Below, in pieces: positions 21,160 to 33,179 of a stretch of DNA of 64,000 nucleotides. Position numbers and translations under genes: made by a program. The notes below the pieces were generated by a model, which was not told the DNA's origin, made no database searches, and saw only the letters and a program-made list of their open reading frames with translations. The stretch's first letter is position 1. The number at the start of each line of letters is the position of its first letter. The DNA is from Tulasnella sp. 424 (lineage: Eukaryota > Basidiomycota > Agaricomycetes > Cantharellales > Tulasnellaceae), in the NCBI GenBank assembly GCA_019633425.1, contig WSUB01000141.1, forward strand, positions 1 through 64,000. The letters run 5' to 3'.

Positions 21160-23298
21160 CTAAATATAGTCGAGCGGGGAACTCACGGCATCCAACGTCA
21201 GACGATTCCAGATTCCGGCGGCAATTCTTTGGTGGTTCGCAGTTGATGGGTGGAAACAGTCGACATCGCTCACGGCTTCCAGAGCCGGAACGTGGTTGAG
21301 AAGTCGGTCAGCGCTTTCCGAGTAACTGGAGTTGGTGCCGAGGCTCACCGATAATAGGATACTCAGACAAAGGTATGACAGCCGGTTGCCATAAGACGGC
21401 ACTGGAGTGCAAAATACTTGGTCAGCGGCATCCTAAAGGGAAGGTGAGAAGGATTCGCACTCACAAGGAAGGGTCATCCAGTTCCTGATAATGCCTGACG
21501 ATCTTCAGCAGCCGTTGATCTAACATCGTGGAACACCACCCCCGCACTTTAGCAAAAAGAACCCCCAAAAATGGAAATCCGTATCACGCACTGTACTTTT
21601 CCTGCAGCTTGTCCATTTCGCTTCGGTACCAATCACCCACTGGTCCGTCGCTCATTGCGCACTGCATACAAGAACAATAGGACAGTCAGGACGAAATTTT
21701 CTGCCTTAGTGCGTAGCCTAAGAGCGTACCGTGCATTCGATGGTGTAGTGTGGCAGAGTTGGCAGATTTCTGGAACTGGGAGGGGTACATTCGGGAAATT
21801 GCCCACATGAGAAATCCAACGACGAAGGGCCAAGGCAACGATACAACTCACCAATATTCACCGGCATGACGAGTCAGCTAGAGCAAACAGAAAAAATGTC
21901 AGCGCGTGTAGTCAGTCCCCTCCCAAGGTAGACTTTACATTATATATCGCCGAAACCTGAAACACGCCCAGGAGGTTGACGACGGTGTTCGCTGCGCCAA
22001 CAGTCAGAGAGCAACTTTAGTACTACTATCATTCGCGAAGAGTTGCTCTGCCTGTAACGCACGAATGTGGTTTCGGATGTATTCCAGCGCCTCCAGAACG
22101 TCCGCTTCGAATGCCGTTGGAGATCCGGGAATCGGGCCTCGGGGTATCTCGCCTGTTGGGTGCAGTCGGGTTGAGGTCATATATAAGTCGAGCGGTTTTC
22201 TTCTTTTGATACAGTTGGAAGACTTACCTGCCAAGCACAGCGTGCATAGATCATTCGACCCGATTTGGAAGCTCATGTACCTTTGTAAAACGAACCCCCC
22301 GAACATTGTAAAACTCTCTCTGATTTCCGGAAAAAGTCACACTGGTCAAGAAGCGCGTACTTGAATTCGTCGTCCAGAACATGATGCTTTCTCAGTTGTG
22401 GGACCAAGTAATCTGGACATATTCATTCGTCAAAAAAACTCCGGTCCCAAAATGCCGGACTGGGAGGATTCAGACGAACCTCGAATTTCATGCATTAGAT
22501 TCTGAGACATCGCCCCGCTTCTTGCCGCGTTGAATTGGTCGACTTGCGAGTTCCATCCTGTGGGGCTGCATATGGGACCTAAGGCGGAACCCAAGTGCCT
22601 TAACAACCTAAGCTCAGCGATCCACGTTGTTCGGGTCTCTCACCAAAGCAGACTTCTGGGATGGCATTCCGGCCAATTGAAGGGCCTAAGAGATCAGAGC
22701 TGTAGTGCTTGATTAACTGATGAGAGAGTGTTTTTACATGGGAATAAATAAACGTGACAAGTAGTTCGGGAATTGTTCGTTCGGGGGACGTACGTTTGGG
22801 ACTGTGATGGCTCCAGGATCCCCGCCAGCAGCGTATGATAGACCGCGCCATTCTCCAAAGCTGGTATGAATCTCTGATTGAAGTCCTATTGACGTTGTCG
22901 AGATGAGTCAGAGTTGAGAGATAGCCGTAACCAGCGTTTCACCTTCCGCGAAACAGCCCGCGGTGATCGAGTCGCCCACGGCCATGAGCACTGAAAACTC
23001 GTCCGGACGCCTACGCAACGGAGTGTGAGTTATTATCCGCATTAAGAACGCTATTTGACTGCTCTTACAGGTCATGAACAGTCCGCCCTCTCGACGGGTC
23101 CCTTGGCTCCAGGGGCGGGCACTCGGTCAAGTTCGCCACATACTTCCCCTTCGCTGGTAGAGTCACCGTCCTGGGAGCACCATCACTGAGCCCCATTATT
23201 AGTTGACCATCGCGAGTGACAGATCCGCTTGAGGTCCGAGTGGGCGAACAGGTGGTGTAGTACACCAAGGATAAAACGACCGCCAACTTCCTATGCAT
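21160..23298 (-). CDS. Secreted GDSL lipase, phospholipase B-like
   Basis: A multi-exon gene on the minus strand. It begins MHRKLAVVLSLVYYTTCS, a short hydrophobic signal peptide. The next exon reads RPDEFSVLMAVGDSITAGCF, with the block I nucleophile serine in GDS. Then follow WRGLSYAAGGDPGAITVPN, LIKHYSSDLLGPSIG, FNAARSGAMSQNL (block III-like), SFQIGSNDLC (GxND block), NTVVNLLGVFQVSAIYN and finally DVDCFHPSTANHQRIAAGIW with the Asp-x-x-x-His pair. This order matches the phospholipase B/lysophospholipase GDSL family, which removes acyl chains from phospholipids; the signal peptide implies secretion or a surface location. All catalytic blocks are present, so an active enzyme is expected. Some internal exon borders are only approximate. 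Confidence 0.88.
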
Positions 23299-24325
23299 CG
23301 GACACACCAAACTCGTCCCGATAGACGACTGTTGTTGCACCAATCAACTCCTGAGGTCAGATACGTCCTCTTGAATAGTGGTAATAGGCTGCCTTGAAGG
23401 GCTTTGAGGAGGGGGGATGAAGGGATGTGGTGGTTTTGAAACGTTGGCAAACACCCACGCAGGACCCCTAAAACGGACGACGTCACGGGATTAGAGCTCG
23501 TGATCGGGCCAACTGTGAGGACAACCACGAATTGCATTGACCTTCGGTCCTCAATGAGTGCAATGACGTCACGTAAGACGAAGTCTGGAGCAACTAACTG
23601 AGGACTTTCTGTCAAAACTGGAGTCGACTCTCTCCATCACGTCGGAAAGCGGTCGCTCCCCCTTAAGCCTTATATGGAACACGTCGATAGATGACAAGAC
23701 TTCCGCCTATCGTACAAGTTTACAAAACACATCACCCTCACCTTATATATCCTGACGTCATAGGCATTATCGCTATCGTCACCTCACGCTTTCCTTCGAA
23801 ACACCTCCCATGTCATTCCCCTGCTCAGGCTCCTTGCGAAGTCCCGCAAAGCTTCCGCACGCAATGGGACAGGATCGCACCGTCTGCGACTCCTGGCCGC
23901 CTTCTCGAAGCCTGAATGGAATGCTGTTCTGACCGGCTCGAGATTTTAGATGGGCGATTTCCGTTAGCAACTTCTTCGCGCTCTGGGCCTTGGGTGACGC
24001 GGAGGGCGGTGGCTCGGGTCGACGAGTTGAAAGTTGAAGGAGAGCCAGCAGGGAGGAGTTTGATCATCAATTATTCTACAACGAGTAACTTATCCTGGAT
24101 CAAACGAGTTGGTACATGACAACGTGAGGGAAAGACCTAGAAGCTAGTAGTACAGTTGAATGGAGAAGCGACGGAACGAAGGGTCGTTGATTAAGAGACT
24201 ACAAAGGCGAAGCGTTGGGCGCTTTTTATGAGAATAATATGGAAAGAAATTCGGTGCACTACATTTGGGTTACATGACTCTGTCAACAACCGATTCGGCT
24301 GGGTCTCCACTATCTCCCCGGATCA
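23299..24325. other. Intergenic, about 1 kb; no gene recognised
   Basis: The left part is the 5' flank of the lipase gene and the right part the 3' flank of kinase-TPR copy C, both on the minus strand. Several overlapping short open frames on both strands (for example 23,199-23,615 minus and 23,916-24,119 plus) have no recognisable motifs or splice-linked partners. Confidence 0.45.
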
Positions 24326-26660
24326 TCATGTGGTCTTTCCCTGCTCGGATAATTGACGAACTTGGCTGGAAGCATAAGCTGCGTTCTGAGTACTTCCGAT
24401 CTGTTCAAAGACTTCAGCAGCCTCTGAATATAGACGAATTGCACTCTTGTGATCGTTCTGATCGCGATGCACGGCAGCGAGGCCTTGCAGAGCGAAAGCC
24501 TTCCCGTATCGGTTGCCGATGTCAGTACAGATTGCTAAGGATTCCGAATAGAGCGTGGTGGCCGTGTTGTACTCCTTTTGAAGCCTGTGCACCCCACCGA
24601 GGTACCAAAGCTCGTTGGCTCTCCCTCGTCTGTCGCCGAGGTCGGTCCGGATTTGTAGAGCCTCGGAGTAGAATGTGATGGCCTCGTCGTACTCGTTTCG
24701 ATGCGTATGGATTTCAGCAAGACCCGAAAGTGCGTTGGCTCTCCCACCCCTTGAGCCGATATCGGTGTAGATTTGGAGGCACTCTGCGTAGAATGTGACG
24801 GCCTGGGTGTCCTCGTCTTGAACCCGATGCACCTCAGCAAGACCAAAAAGAGCTTCGGCTCTCCCACGTCTGTCACCGATCTCGGCATGGATTTGTAGGG
24901 CTTCGGAGTAGAATGGCACGGCCTGGCTGTCCTTGTGTTGAAACCGATGCACCCGCGCCAGCTCCATTAGCGCCGCCACCTTTCCTTTCCTGTCGCCGGT
25001 GTCTCCGTAGCTTTCCAAAGCGTTGGTGAACCACCCCAATGCGTTCACAAAGTCACCTTGCCGCCTATACATAACTCCCAGCTGCATCGAAAGCGCGGGC
25101 GAGCGAGCCGGAGATACCGCTGCATCCGGGCCCCTTATCGGGTTTGGAATAATCATAGGCTAAAGCGAACTTGTCAATAACTTGTAAAATGACCTAAATC
25201 GTCATTGCCTACCATCCACTTAAGTGTCTCTCGGCAATCCCTGGCAGTCGGTCGTTTTCTGGGGTCGATACTCCAACACACAACGATGAGGGAACACAGC
25301 GCCTGAATCAACGACATACGGGCGTCATCAGTGATGGATGGAAGATCCCCTTGAACGACGCGTTTGATAACCATAGCGTCTTTGACGTCTTGAAACGGAA
25401 TAGAGTTGGTCATTACCTATCCCGAAGACAATCTCTAAGCCTCAGGAGTGAATAACGTTGTATTAGAACTTTACCTCGTATGCCACCCACCCCAATGCCC
25501 AGATATCGCTCCAAAGGCTGGCTAAGCCTTCCATCAACAGCTCTGGCGCAGCCCACCGAAGAGTGTATTGATCCCCCGTCAGCGTTATAGTATTGGTGGA
25601 GACAGAGAACGATGCTTCAAACGACACCGCTGCCTGCGGTTCGCTTTCAGCTTGCTTCACAGCTTTCTCCAGATCCTCGGTCGTACGGCGCCGGGCGGAC
25701 CCAAAATCGGTAATTACAGCACGGCATTTAGCGTTGACCAACACGTTTATCTGAAGGTGTAACGTGGTTTGCCGGTGTCGCACCATAAATCTGCCGGAAC
25801 GTACCGATTTCAGATCGCCGTGACATATGGGAGGCCGTCGATTATGGAGGTATTCCACTCCGCTAGTCACGTCGTTGATCTGCAATACAGAGTCTTAGAG
25901 GTGAGTCGAAGAAAAGCGGTTCGATCGTACCAGCGAGATTCGTTCGGGAATTTCCCAATCAGCTGAGACGATAAAATCCTTCAAGGTCCCGTTATCTTCC
26001 CAAGGAAAGACAAGCCATATTATTCCCGCGGACAAATCCTCGACGAATCCTTCGAGCTTTATGACATTTTCATGGGAAAGATCGACCAAGAACTCCGCTT
26101 CCCTGAGCGTCAACTGAACCGAAAGAACTGAGCGCTGAACTCCGACATGATTGGATGAAGGATCCAACTTACCCCCAATACCCGCTCTAATTCGCCTGAC
26201 ATATTTATTTTCTTTACTGCTACATCCTGTAAGGTTGGAACTGATGAATCTCTCTGGCCGTAGTGGGCTGACGTGCACCGACCTTCCCCATCCGCGTGGT
26301 TTCTTCGTCGGGACCACCTGAGACAAGACTTTTGTTTTCGCTTGGGTCGGATTGTTCCAGCATGTCTTGACCAGCGGAAGGAGAGACCAGAAAGGCTCGT
26401 GAAACCGTTGCATTTCCTCCACGGAACTCACGAGCGTCTTTCGGGAATTCGACTGAGGACTGATCGATCCGCCATTTCGAAAGCTTCTCGAGCTTATCCC
26501 TCTGCGATTTCGGTAATTACTTGAATTGCCCTTTGCCACTCGGGAAGGGAGGACTTACCAGCTTGGCGCTCGGCTGGAATCCACCTGAATTAGCATCGTG
26601 GTGCGAGGGTGACTCAGTGGAAGCGGAAGGGCCGGCATCATGCTTTTCGTCTTTTTGCAT
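24326..26660 (-). CDS. Kinase-TPR fusion protein, copy C
   Basis: Same architecture and exon order as copies A and B, but on the opposite strand and clearly diverged. The first exon starts MQKDEKHDAGPSASTESPS (ATG at 26,658-26,660), matching the MPKDDNHDAGPS start of copy A. The kinase shows EFRGGNATVSRAF, DVAVKKINMS, ICHGDLKSINVLVN (non-RD HGD loop), ITDFGSARR, LRWAAPELL and DPRKRPTARDC. The last exon carries six TPR units (SQAVPFYSEALQIHAEIGD type), more divergent from each other than in A or B. No frame breaks are seen, so it is probably functional. Its position 8 kb away, inverted and outside the duplicated segment, indicates an older duplication. Confidence 0.88.
24390..25110 (-). repeat. 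Six TPR-coding repeats (copy C)
   Basis: Six 40-residue units on the minus strand, at the same 120-bp spacing as in A and B (GDFVNAL, KDSQAV, EDTQAV, EYDEAI, EYNTAT, DHKSAI). Unit-to-unit DNA identity is visibly lower than in A and B, so this shorter array is not being homogenised as strongly, or is older. Confidence 0.88.
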
Positions 26661-27606
26661 CGGAGTTTGTAAGCGAAATGAGGCTAGGTAATTATCGGAC
26701 TCGTAGTTCTTGGGCGGGCTTCGTAGAGACTGGGGGAGCGGGTGTAGCGTTTATGCGGGGCTGGGTGGCGGACCGTGGAAAAGAACATAGGAGTTTTCAC
26801 CGCAAAGGTAGCTCTCAGTTCAGACGGTTCCCTCCTCGCAACCGATTTGGTTCGTGGGGATCAGGTAAGCTGACGAGCGAGCACATGTACAAGGTTGCCC
26901 AAAACAGCATCTCATTCTGCTTTTCTTCTCTAATAATATGGGAACGCTGCAGTCTCCCTTGCGTGTTGGCGCTCGAGGTTGCTTGCAAGTCCAGGTGAAT
27001 TGCGCGCCAATCAACATCTCGCACGATTCACGCGCCACAGGAGAACTTGCGTCTCCCGAGTTCCACACTCGTCTACTGCTTCCAAGCCTTCTTCCCGTAA
27101 AAGGAGTGAGTGCTTCTTGTGCCCACCGTTATCGCTTCCGAGAATACTACGGAGATACTGCGGAGCCAGTGGCAGACGATGATAAGAGATCATCGTGGTT
27201 CAAAATGCGTCGTGGTCGCGTCGGGCCAGCGATGGAGAGTCAGACACGTACAGACTCCAATTTGAATATAGTGAAGCTTTTTATGTCTTACGAATCGTGA
27301 TTGTCAAATTTGACACGCGATTAGTGGATAGAGTAGGAGTTTCTAAGTTAAACCGAGAGGGGTTGAAATTCATGCTTTCGGTGCGAAGTTGTGAGCCCTT
27401 GAATTCCTCTCGGAGTGTATTAAAGCCGGTCTTGCTCACATCTGTACACTTGCGGGGAACGGAATATTAGTATTCCCCGGGACTCAGATTGCCTCATCCT
27501 TTTCCGGTCCGTGGCACCATGAGCGTGGCCTCTAATGGTCGCGGTTCCAACGATAGTAGATAGGAAACAGAGCATATCCGGTGTTCAAATAAGGAATTAT
27601 GGCGCA
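26661..27606. other. Intergenic, about 0.95 kb; no gene recognised
   Basis: 5' flank of kinase-TPR copy C and 3' flank of YIF1. Short open frames exist on both strands, but none has a recognisable domain or consistent splicing. Unlike copies A and B, no obvious similarity to 1020-1953 was noticed beyond the first exon. Confidence 0.45.
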
Positions 27607-28958
27607 TTACATGAGTACCAGAATTGCCATGTACAATATTTGTGTCATGGCGACGATGAATAAAAACCGGACTCTCCACCCGCGTTGAGCGTGAGTGACG
27701 GTGGAATTGCCGACTTGAGTGTCCGGGCCGGGTAGAACAACGTATCGTAACGATCGCAGCTGCAGAAAGGGGTGGTCATGAGTGCGAGGGCTATATATTG
27801 AAAACGCATGGGTAGACTTACCAGGAAGAAACCTATTGCACCGAAGGAGTAGAAGAACACACACCACCAGAGTTTTCGTCCAAGAACCATTGAGGCCAGA
27901 AGGACTGAAACAGCGCTAATGACGCCGAAGAGCCCGAAGTAAGTAATCAATAATAGCCACCATCTTCAAAGATTTCACATACCCAACGAATTTGTAGCCT
28001 CCGTACGCTACCAAATCCACGACCTGCGCCGGGCTCTGGATATTGAGGGTGTAACACCCAAGTTTTACAAAGGCGACGTCCATGATGAGGACCACCAATG
28101 CTTTTGACAACGCGACTCCCAGGACCTCCGGGTGGAAGCGGTTATTCATGCCGGCGACGAGTGCAGTTAAGAGCACGTATGTTACAAGCGCCATGGCTGT
28201 TCAAGCAAAGGCGTAGCGAATCGTCAACAATGGCGGTGTGGACACGCGACGAGGACACGTACTGGGAATGTACAAATCAGGGCTATTGATGTCTTCTCGC
28301 GGAGCCTGATAACCTTCGCTCTGTCCACTTGACTCCGACCGGCGAACCTTCCTTGACCATGGACGGTGTCTCCAAGGGAAAACTAGAATTCGAAGCTTGT
28401 TGAGGACGTAAGAATTTGAGACATTGAACTGGTGCTTCAACAAGGAAACAGGCAAGAAGTAGCTTCCGAACTAGTGTTATGAGTGACGCGAAACGTCAGT
28501 TGGTCGACCTCAGACAGAGGGGACGGGTAAAGCCGATGACGACTAACGTTCTTTTCGACGTAATCCTGTCCAGCAGCCATAGCGCTCTTCCCCAGTTGAA
28601 CACCCATCTGCGCTGTAGCGCTGTCAACTCCAAATGACGCCAAGTTTGGGACTCCATTTGGATGCGGCTGCTGCGGCTGAGTGCCATTCCCCCAAGCCTG
28701 GAAGTCCGCCGTCGGTTGCGGTTGCGGCGGGTGGTATGCCCCTCCGCCGTATGGGGGCTGCGGCATGAAGACGCCCTGTTGCCCTTGACCAGCTCTCATG
28801 GAAGCTTGAGCAGGCGGGGAAGTAAAGTGCATGTACCCCTGAGCTCCCTCGGGGGCGCCTGGCGTATCTGGAGGCTCAGGAATTTGGTAGTGCGCGTGTG
28901 TAGGGATTGGATGCTGTAGAGGTGGTGGCGAGCGACCTTGATAATATTGGGAGTTCAT
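27607..28958 (-). CDS. YIF1: ER-Golgi transport protein YIF1
   Basis: YIF1 partners YIP1 in COPII vesicle budding and fusion at ER and Golgi membranes. The minus-strand gene starts MNSQYYQGRSPPPLQHP and has a long Pro/Gln/Gly-rich cytosolic N-terminus (to about residue 125), then QMGVQLGKSAM and DYVEKN. Next exons give FGSYFLPVSLLKHQFNVSNS and VLNKLRILVFPWRHRPW, the family signature. DINSPDLYIP then leads into the membrane helices (MALVTYVLLTALVAGM, FHPEVLGVALSKALVV, VDLVAYGGYKFVGY). The last exon ends with FIVAMTQILYMAILVLM, a terminal helix. Four or five helices are seen, as usual for the family, and all introns are short. It shares a roughly 210-bp divergent promoter region with the RNase T2-like gene. 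Confidence 0.93.
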
Positions 28959-29168
28959 GATGAGTCTTGACCGTTACAGAGAGAAAAGGAGTAGTAGACA
29001 AGAGGTAAAATCGAGAGGAGGCTGCGAGTTGGAGATTGACGACGTGGGCCGGCGCGTCAGTCTGGACTGGGAAGGACGTGGTAGATTTGGGTTTGGCTGT
29101 GCTTTGGTTCGGATTTTTTCTGCTGGCACGTCGCCGTTCCTGTCTTTTCCCTGAGCTCGACTCCCAAT
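28959..29168. promoter_or_regulatory. Divergent promoter region, YIF1 / RNase T2-like
   Basis: Only about 210 bp separate the two start codons, so both promoters and leaders must lie here. No clear TATA box or named binding site is visible. Confidence 0.55.
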
Positions 29169-30196
29169 ATGCTCCCTTCATTTAGGCTCTCCCTTGTGCT
29201 CGGGATAGTCGCGGCCCAACTAGCTAATGGGTTCCAATGCCCAGATGAACCGCTGGTTTCATGCTCAGAAGACCTTCGTCACGAGGAGGAACTCTCATCC
29301 TGTTGCGCCAATCATCCGGCAGGACTCTTCTCATACACTCAGACCTGGGATTCGGAAGAGGGGAAATGGTTGGCGGGTCATTTGCGACTTCTGAAGTAAG
29401 CAACCGGGCCTCCGTTTAATGTTCCCCTCCCCCTCAGGCTAATCAACACTCCTTTGTGTTCAGCTGCGATGGTTCCGAATTCCGCTGCGAGGTGGATCCC
29501 GCAAGGCAATACGATGCCAACACCGTTTCAACTTGGCTAGGGCATGCAGGGGACCATACGGATGACGGACAGCACCGGGTGGCACTCGCTGGAAAAACAG
29601 ACATTGGTCGTTATGTTGCTCAGCAGGTACGTCCCTCTCGATCCAAACTCATTTCAAGAGCCCTGCTGATGCCGAAACTCCCTCCCCCTGTGTACTTTGG
29701 CTACTTTTAGTGGTCTGGAAGTGGTGCCTGCATCTCTACCCTCTCGCCAACGTGCACCACTTCCGATTCCCAGTTTGGCATTCGGCTCTTCTACCGTGCT
29801 CTGGACACCCTTTCATCTGAGCTGGACACCTCCCGATTTTTGGCTACCAAAAGAATATATCCTTCGGGAGATGGCGTTTATGACCGCAAACGTCTGTTAG
29901 ACGCGCTTTTCGACGGTGCTGAAGGGAAGCATCCATATGTAAGGATGATTCGAAACGGTAGAATGCCATGTAGTCATGCTAACTCGTTTGGAAAACCTTT
30001 CTCGTAGATCGAGTGCGAAGGGGAATCTCTGAAGCACGTTGAATACCGGTTCGTGGCTCGTGGACCATTCCAGGACCTCCGTTTCGAGCCGCCTCAACAC
30101 GTTTCATGGTCCACACGAGATTCTCACACCACTTGTCCACTGAAAGGCATCAAGTTCGTCGAACCTTCCTTTCTTATTGGAGACCTTACTTTCTAA
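29169..30196 (+). CDS. Secreted RNase T2-like protein lacking catalytic residues (268 aa)
   Basis: Exons 29169-29395, 29464-29626, 29711-29938 and 30008-30196 give an uninterrupted 269-codon frame. It has a signal peptide (MLPSFRLSLVLGIVAAQLANG). The fold signature of RNase T2 is clear: SCCANHPAGLFSYTQTWD, CDGSEFRC, GACISTLSPTC, LFYRALDTLS, DGVYDRKRLLDAL and YRFVARGPFQDLRF. The two active-site blocks are altered. CAS I, normally WTIHGLWPDN, is WLAGHLRLLN, so the catalytic His is Gly. CAS II, normally HEWxKHGTC, reads QQWSGSGAC, losing the His, Glu, Lys and second His, while the structural Trp and cysteines remain. Splice sites at both blocks are canonical, so the changes are not a model artefact. 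It should be secreted, folded and non-hydrolytic; a binding or effector-like role is inference. Confidence 0.88.
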
Positions 30197-30544
30197 CGAA
30201 TTATGTAAACTTCGAAACCTTAGATACCTTCCAAAATCCTCCCCTAGGCAAACCAATCAGTTCAACGACTCCTCATCCTCAAAAATCAAGCAACTGTCTG
30301 ACAAGCGAACACCAAACCTAAAGAGCCTCAAGTTCTTTAAACACCGTCACGGCCAGAGAATGCCCGAGGAAGATGTTTGGAGAGCCAAAGCCGAAGCTGC
30401 AGATGCGGGCAATGTCTCTAGGAGCCACGATGAGTTATGAACGAAGTTCGACCTTCTCGAAAAGGGTAGTTCCGAGTAATTGCTTATAAGGACAGGGTTT
30501 GACATAAACTGCTCGTTGTACTTGTCTTAGACAAAAGATGGGTT
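30197..30544. other. Duplicated spacer
   Basis: From about 30,225 the sequence is similar to 33,370-33,620, including the segment CTGTCTGACAAGCGAACACC. It marks the left end of a tandem duplication that continues through the neighbouring F-box gene. It lies between convergent gene ends and contains no supported gene. Confidence 0.55.
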
Positions 30545-32776
30545 CTACGAGTGCTGTGGTTGGCTCTCCGTTGCCTGGGTACCCATGGCTTCGAAGTCCG
30601 TAAAATCTACATAGGCGATATGACGGTCTAGAGCTGTACTCCAAATATCGTCAATGACACGCTCCAAAAACGCTTGATTCGTGACACCCACGTGAGAACC
30701 AAGCACTCCCATTGAGGAGGTGCATTTGGATTGGACGTCGTTCCAGCTTCAGTTGACTGAACTCGCAAATTCCAAAATTAGGCCTGATTCGAAGGGAACC
30801 GGCGTTTGTTTCCAAGTTTTGGGTCGGCTCGAGATAACGTCTGTCTTTGACGACAAACGAGAACACATCTTTGCCCTATAAATTGGTTTGGATAAGATTA
30901 ATATTCGGCGACCCAGCCGGGCTCACTCATGTGTGGATAGCACTTACATCACTTATAAGTACCCGGTTTCCGTCAAAGGTTATGTTACGAATCTCGGTCG
31001 TAAGAATGGGGAGTATCCTTTCTTGGTGCATAGTCGGTAGTTTGCTCTCGATGGCAAGCGCAAAGGCTCCGTGATTTTCCTTGTTGACGTGGCTTCCGCT
31101 TGCAGATCCACGGCTTCGGATATTAGGAAGATACACCATCCACGTACCCTCTGCAATCACTAGTAAATCATTCCCATCAGGCGATACCCGCAGGTCGGAG
31201 AAAGCGGGTCTGATTAGTTGTAATATCTGGCCAAAAAAATGAGCCAAACGTCTGTCCAAGACGATGCAGCTTCTACCTCAACGGTGTCCCCCCCTTCTTC
31301 GACATATTCTAGAGGGATGCCGGGGGCGTGGCAAATTGGCTGGAAAACGAAGCTCGTTGTCGTTAGCCACCTGGAACCAACGCTGAGCCTGGACGATACG
31401 AGTCTTACCGAGCCAGGTTCTATATTCATCTCCCTCACGTCGGTCGGCAGAGGCAATGGAGTGACGACAGTGAGATTCTGAAGCCTACTCGTCGTATCAT
31501 TTGCTTGCGTTCCGTTGTTGCCTTGGCTGATTCGCTCGCATATAAACATCGGCAGGTGATTTGTAGCGCCGGTCGGGGCCGGCATGACGAATTGCGGGTA
31601 TGCTAGCAGGAGTACCGGCTCACCTAATTGGTCCGAGTTTGCCGATGCCCAGTCATAGGCTACAATCCGTTGCGATGTAGCGATGTAGAGGTGCGTTGGA
31701 CCGACGGCCATGTCTTTTACAGTTCCGATGTCTCGGTCGATACGGAGCCGGGCCAATCGTTGCAACGTTGGCAGATGCCAAATGTCGACTGTGGATAGTC
31801 CTGCGCTGGGAAAGGAATTTCGGAGCACAGCGAGGTGTGGATGTGTGTAGCAGGTTTTACGGAATCGTTGGTGATATGCGATTTGAGTAAACGGTAAGTA
31901 GGCGCCACGCCGAGGTAACCCAGGCACAGCTTGAGGGACGCTAGTAATCGGGGGAGGCGCCGTCGGAGCATCTGAACCGCCGTCCAGTGGGAGGTGCCCA
32001 AATGGAAAGGCAGCAGCCGCATCCGGTGATTCAGCAATTTGGGCGTTGGTTGGACAGGACGGAAGGTATGAGTCTGGATGGTAGCAGTCTGTTGACCTCC
32101 TCCACACATCGATAGCGTTTACCCCTAGTCTCTGAAATATGAGGAAACCGCCACGGGTTTCTCGGAGAATCACGCTCTGTGGGACGGCTACTGAGCAGAC
32201 CGCAAATACCAATGACATCGAGAAATCGACGTACCGCATCAAGCTTCCAGAGCAGCTCTTCCGTCTCTATCGATAACACTTCAATGCTTTCAGTGGTGGT
32301 GGAGAATATGACCGTGCTCTCGATCTCATCGACCAGGAAATCTCTTTCGCTATCTCGGTTGCTGGGACGCAGAGTTCCCATTTTCCTGTGCTTGACTCGA
32401 GCTTCGCAGCGGGCCGGCGACCAGGATTTCTCCAAAAGGAAGCAATTCTTACCTGGGTATGTAAAGACTCAGCTCCTTGTTCGCCTAAGCCAAAATCCCA
32501 CTCACAAAACTGTTTCCAGTCGTAAACGTCATTCAGCCACTTGGTTGGGCCAGCAGCCTTCAGGGTCTCCTTGAGTGCTGCTTGGGGTCCGTGCCCTGCA
32601 ACACGCTGAGGAGCAAATTGGTGCATGACTGCTGCGACCTTGTAGATCGCGTCTACGTTCTTTCCGACAAACTTGTAGAAGGTGCGTGAAACGCCCTCGA
32701 AAGCGCAAATGGATTGGATCGGTAAATCCGAGAGTATTTGGAGTAGTGTTTCAGCGGGAAGGCTGTGGATATGCAT
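30545..32776 (-). CDS. F-box protein, family 1, copy 1
   Basis: The start MHIHSLPAETLLQILSDLP, followed by IQSICAFEGVSRTFYKFV, is a classical F-box, the SKP1-binding motif of SCF ubiquitin ligases. An intron after DWKQFC is followed by a long C-terminal region. Shared blocks with the family 1 copies at 33.7-36.0 and 46.9-49.2 kb include DVWRRSTDCYHPDSYLPSCP, GLPRRGAYLPFTQIAY, STVDIWHLPTLQRLARL, GPTHLYIATSQRIVAYDW and EGTWMVYLPN. The short strands suggest a propeller-like substrate domain, which is inference. The end is taken at HIAYVDFTDFEAMGTQ and its stop (30,545), but joining it to the preceding AWF segment needs a frame change that I cannot place at good splice sites. The C-terminus is therefore uncertain or damaged. 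Confidence 0.78.
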
Positions 32777-33179
32777 CGACTCTAGGTTAGAGGAATGGGT
32801 TGGAAAGGGAGCGAGGGTTCACAGGTGGTTTGAAGTCCCCGCCGTGAGATCGGCGGGCTCTCTGGTCGTCTAATATGCACCATGAGCTTGTAAGCCTTCC
32901 CTACTGGGCACAGTGGCGGTACAAGCATTCCTGATCGCATCCTTTGTCTAGATATTCGTTATCACCCATGTGGTTCGGCAATTGTCGCCGGTGGGTCAGA
33001 TTGGCGGGGGACCGACATCTTGGAATGGTCGTCGTAACGGGTTCGCCTTAACTAACGGAAGCATCGGGAGTCACACATATCAGTACCTGGCTTTTGAGCC
33101 CCCGGAAATTGGGCTTCCCGGACGAATCCCGTGTGGGCTGCATCTAAGTTCTCCGCTCTGTGGGATCAGCGCAAGCGGT
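32777..33179. other. 5' flank of F-box copy 1; duplicated
   Basis: Upstream of the minus-strand F-box gene and similar to part of 35,963-36,520. No gene is supported; a short plus-strand open frame, 32,970-33,386, runs into the ATG5 relic and has no recognisable content. Confidence 0.45.

Noticed and set aside
20736..21299. 187-codon plus-strand frame upstream of and overlapping the lipase 3' end
   Set aside because: It overlaps conserved lipase coding sequence in antisense and has no family signals.
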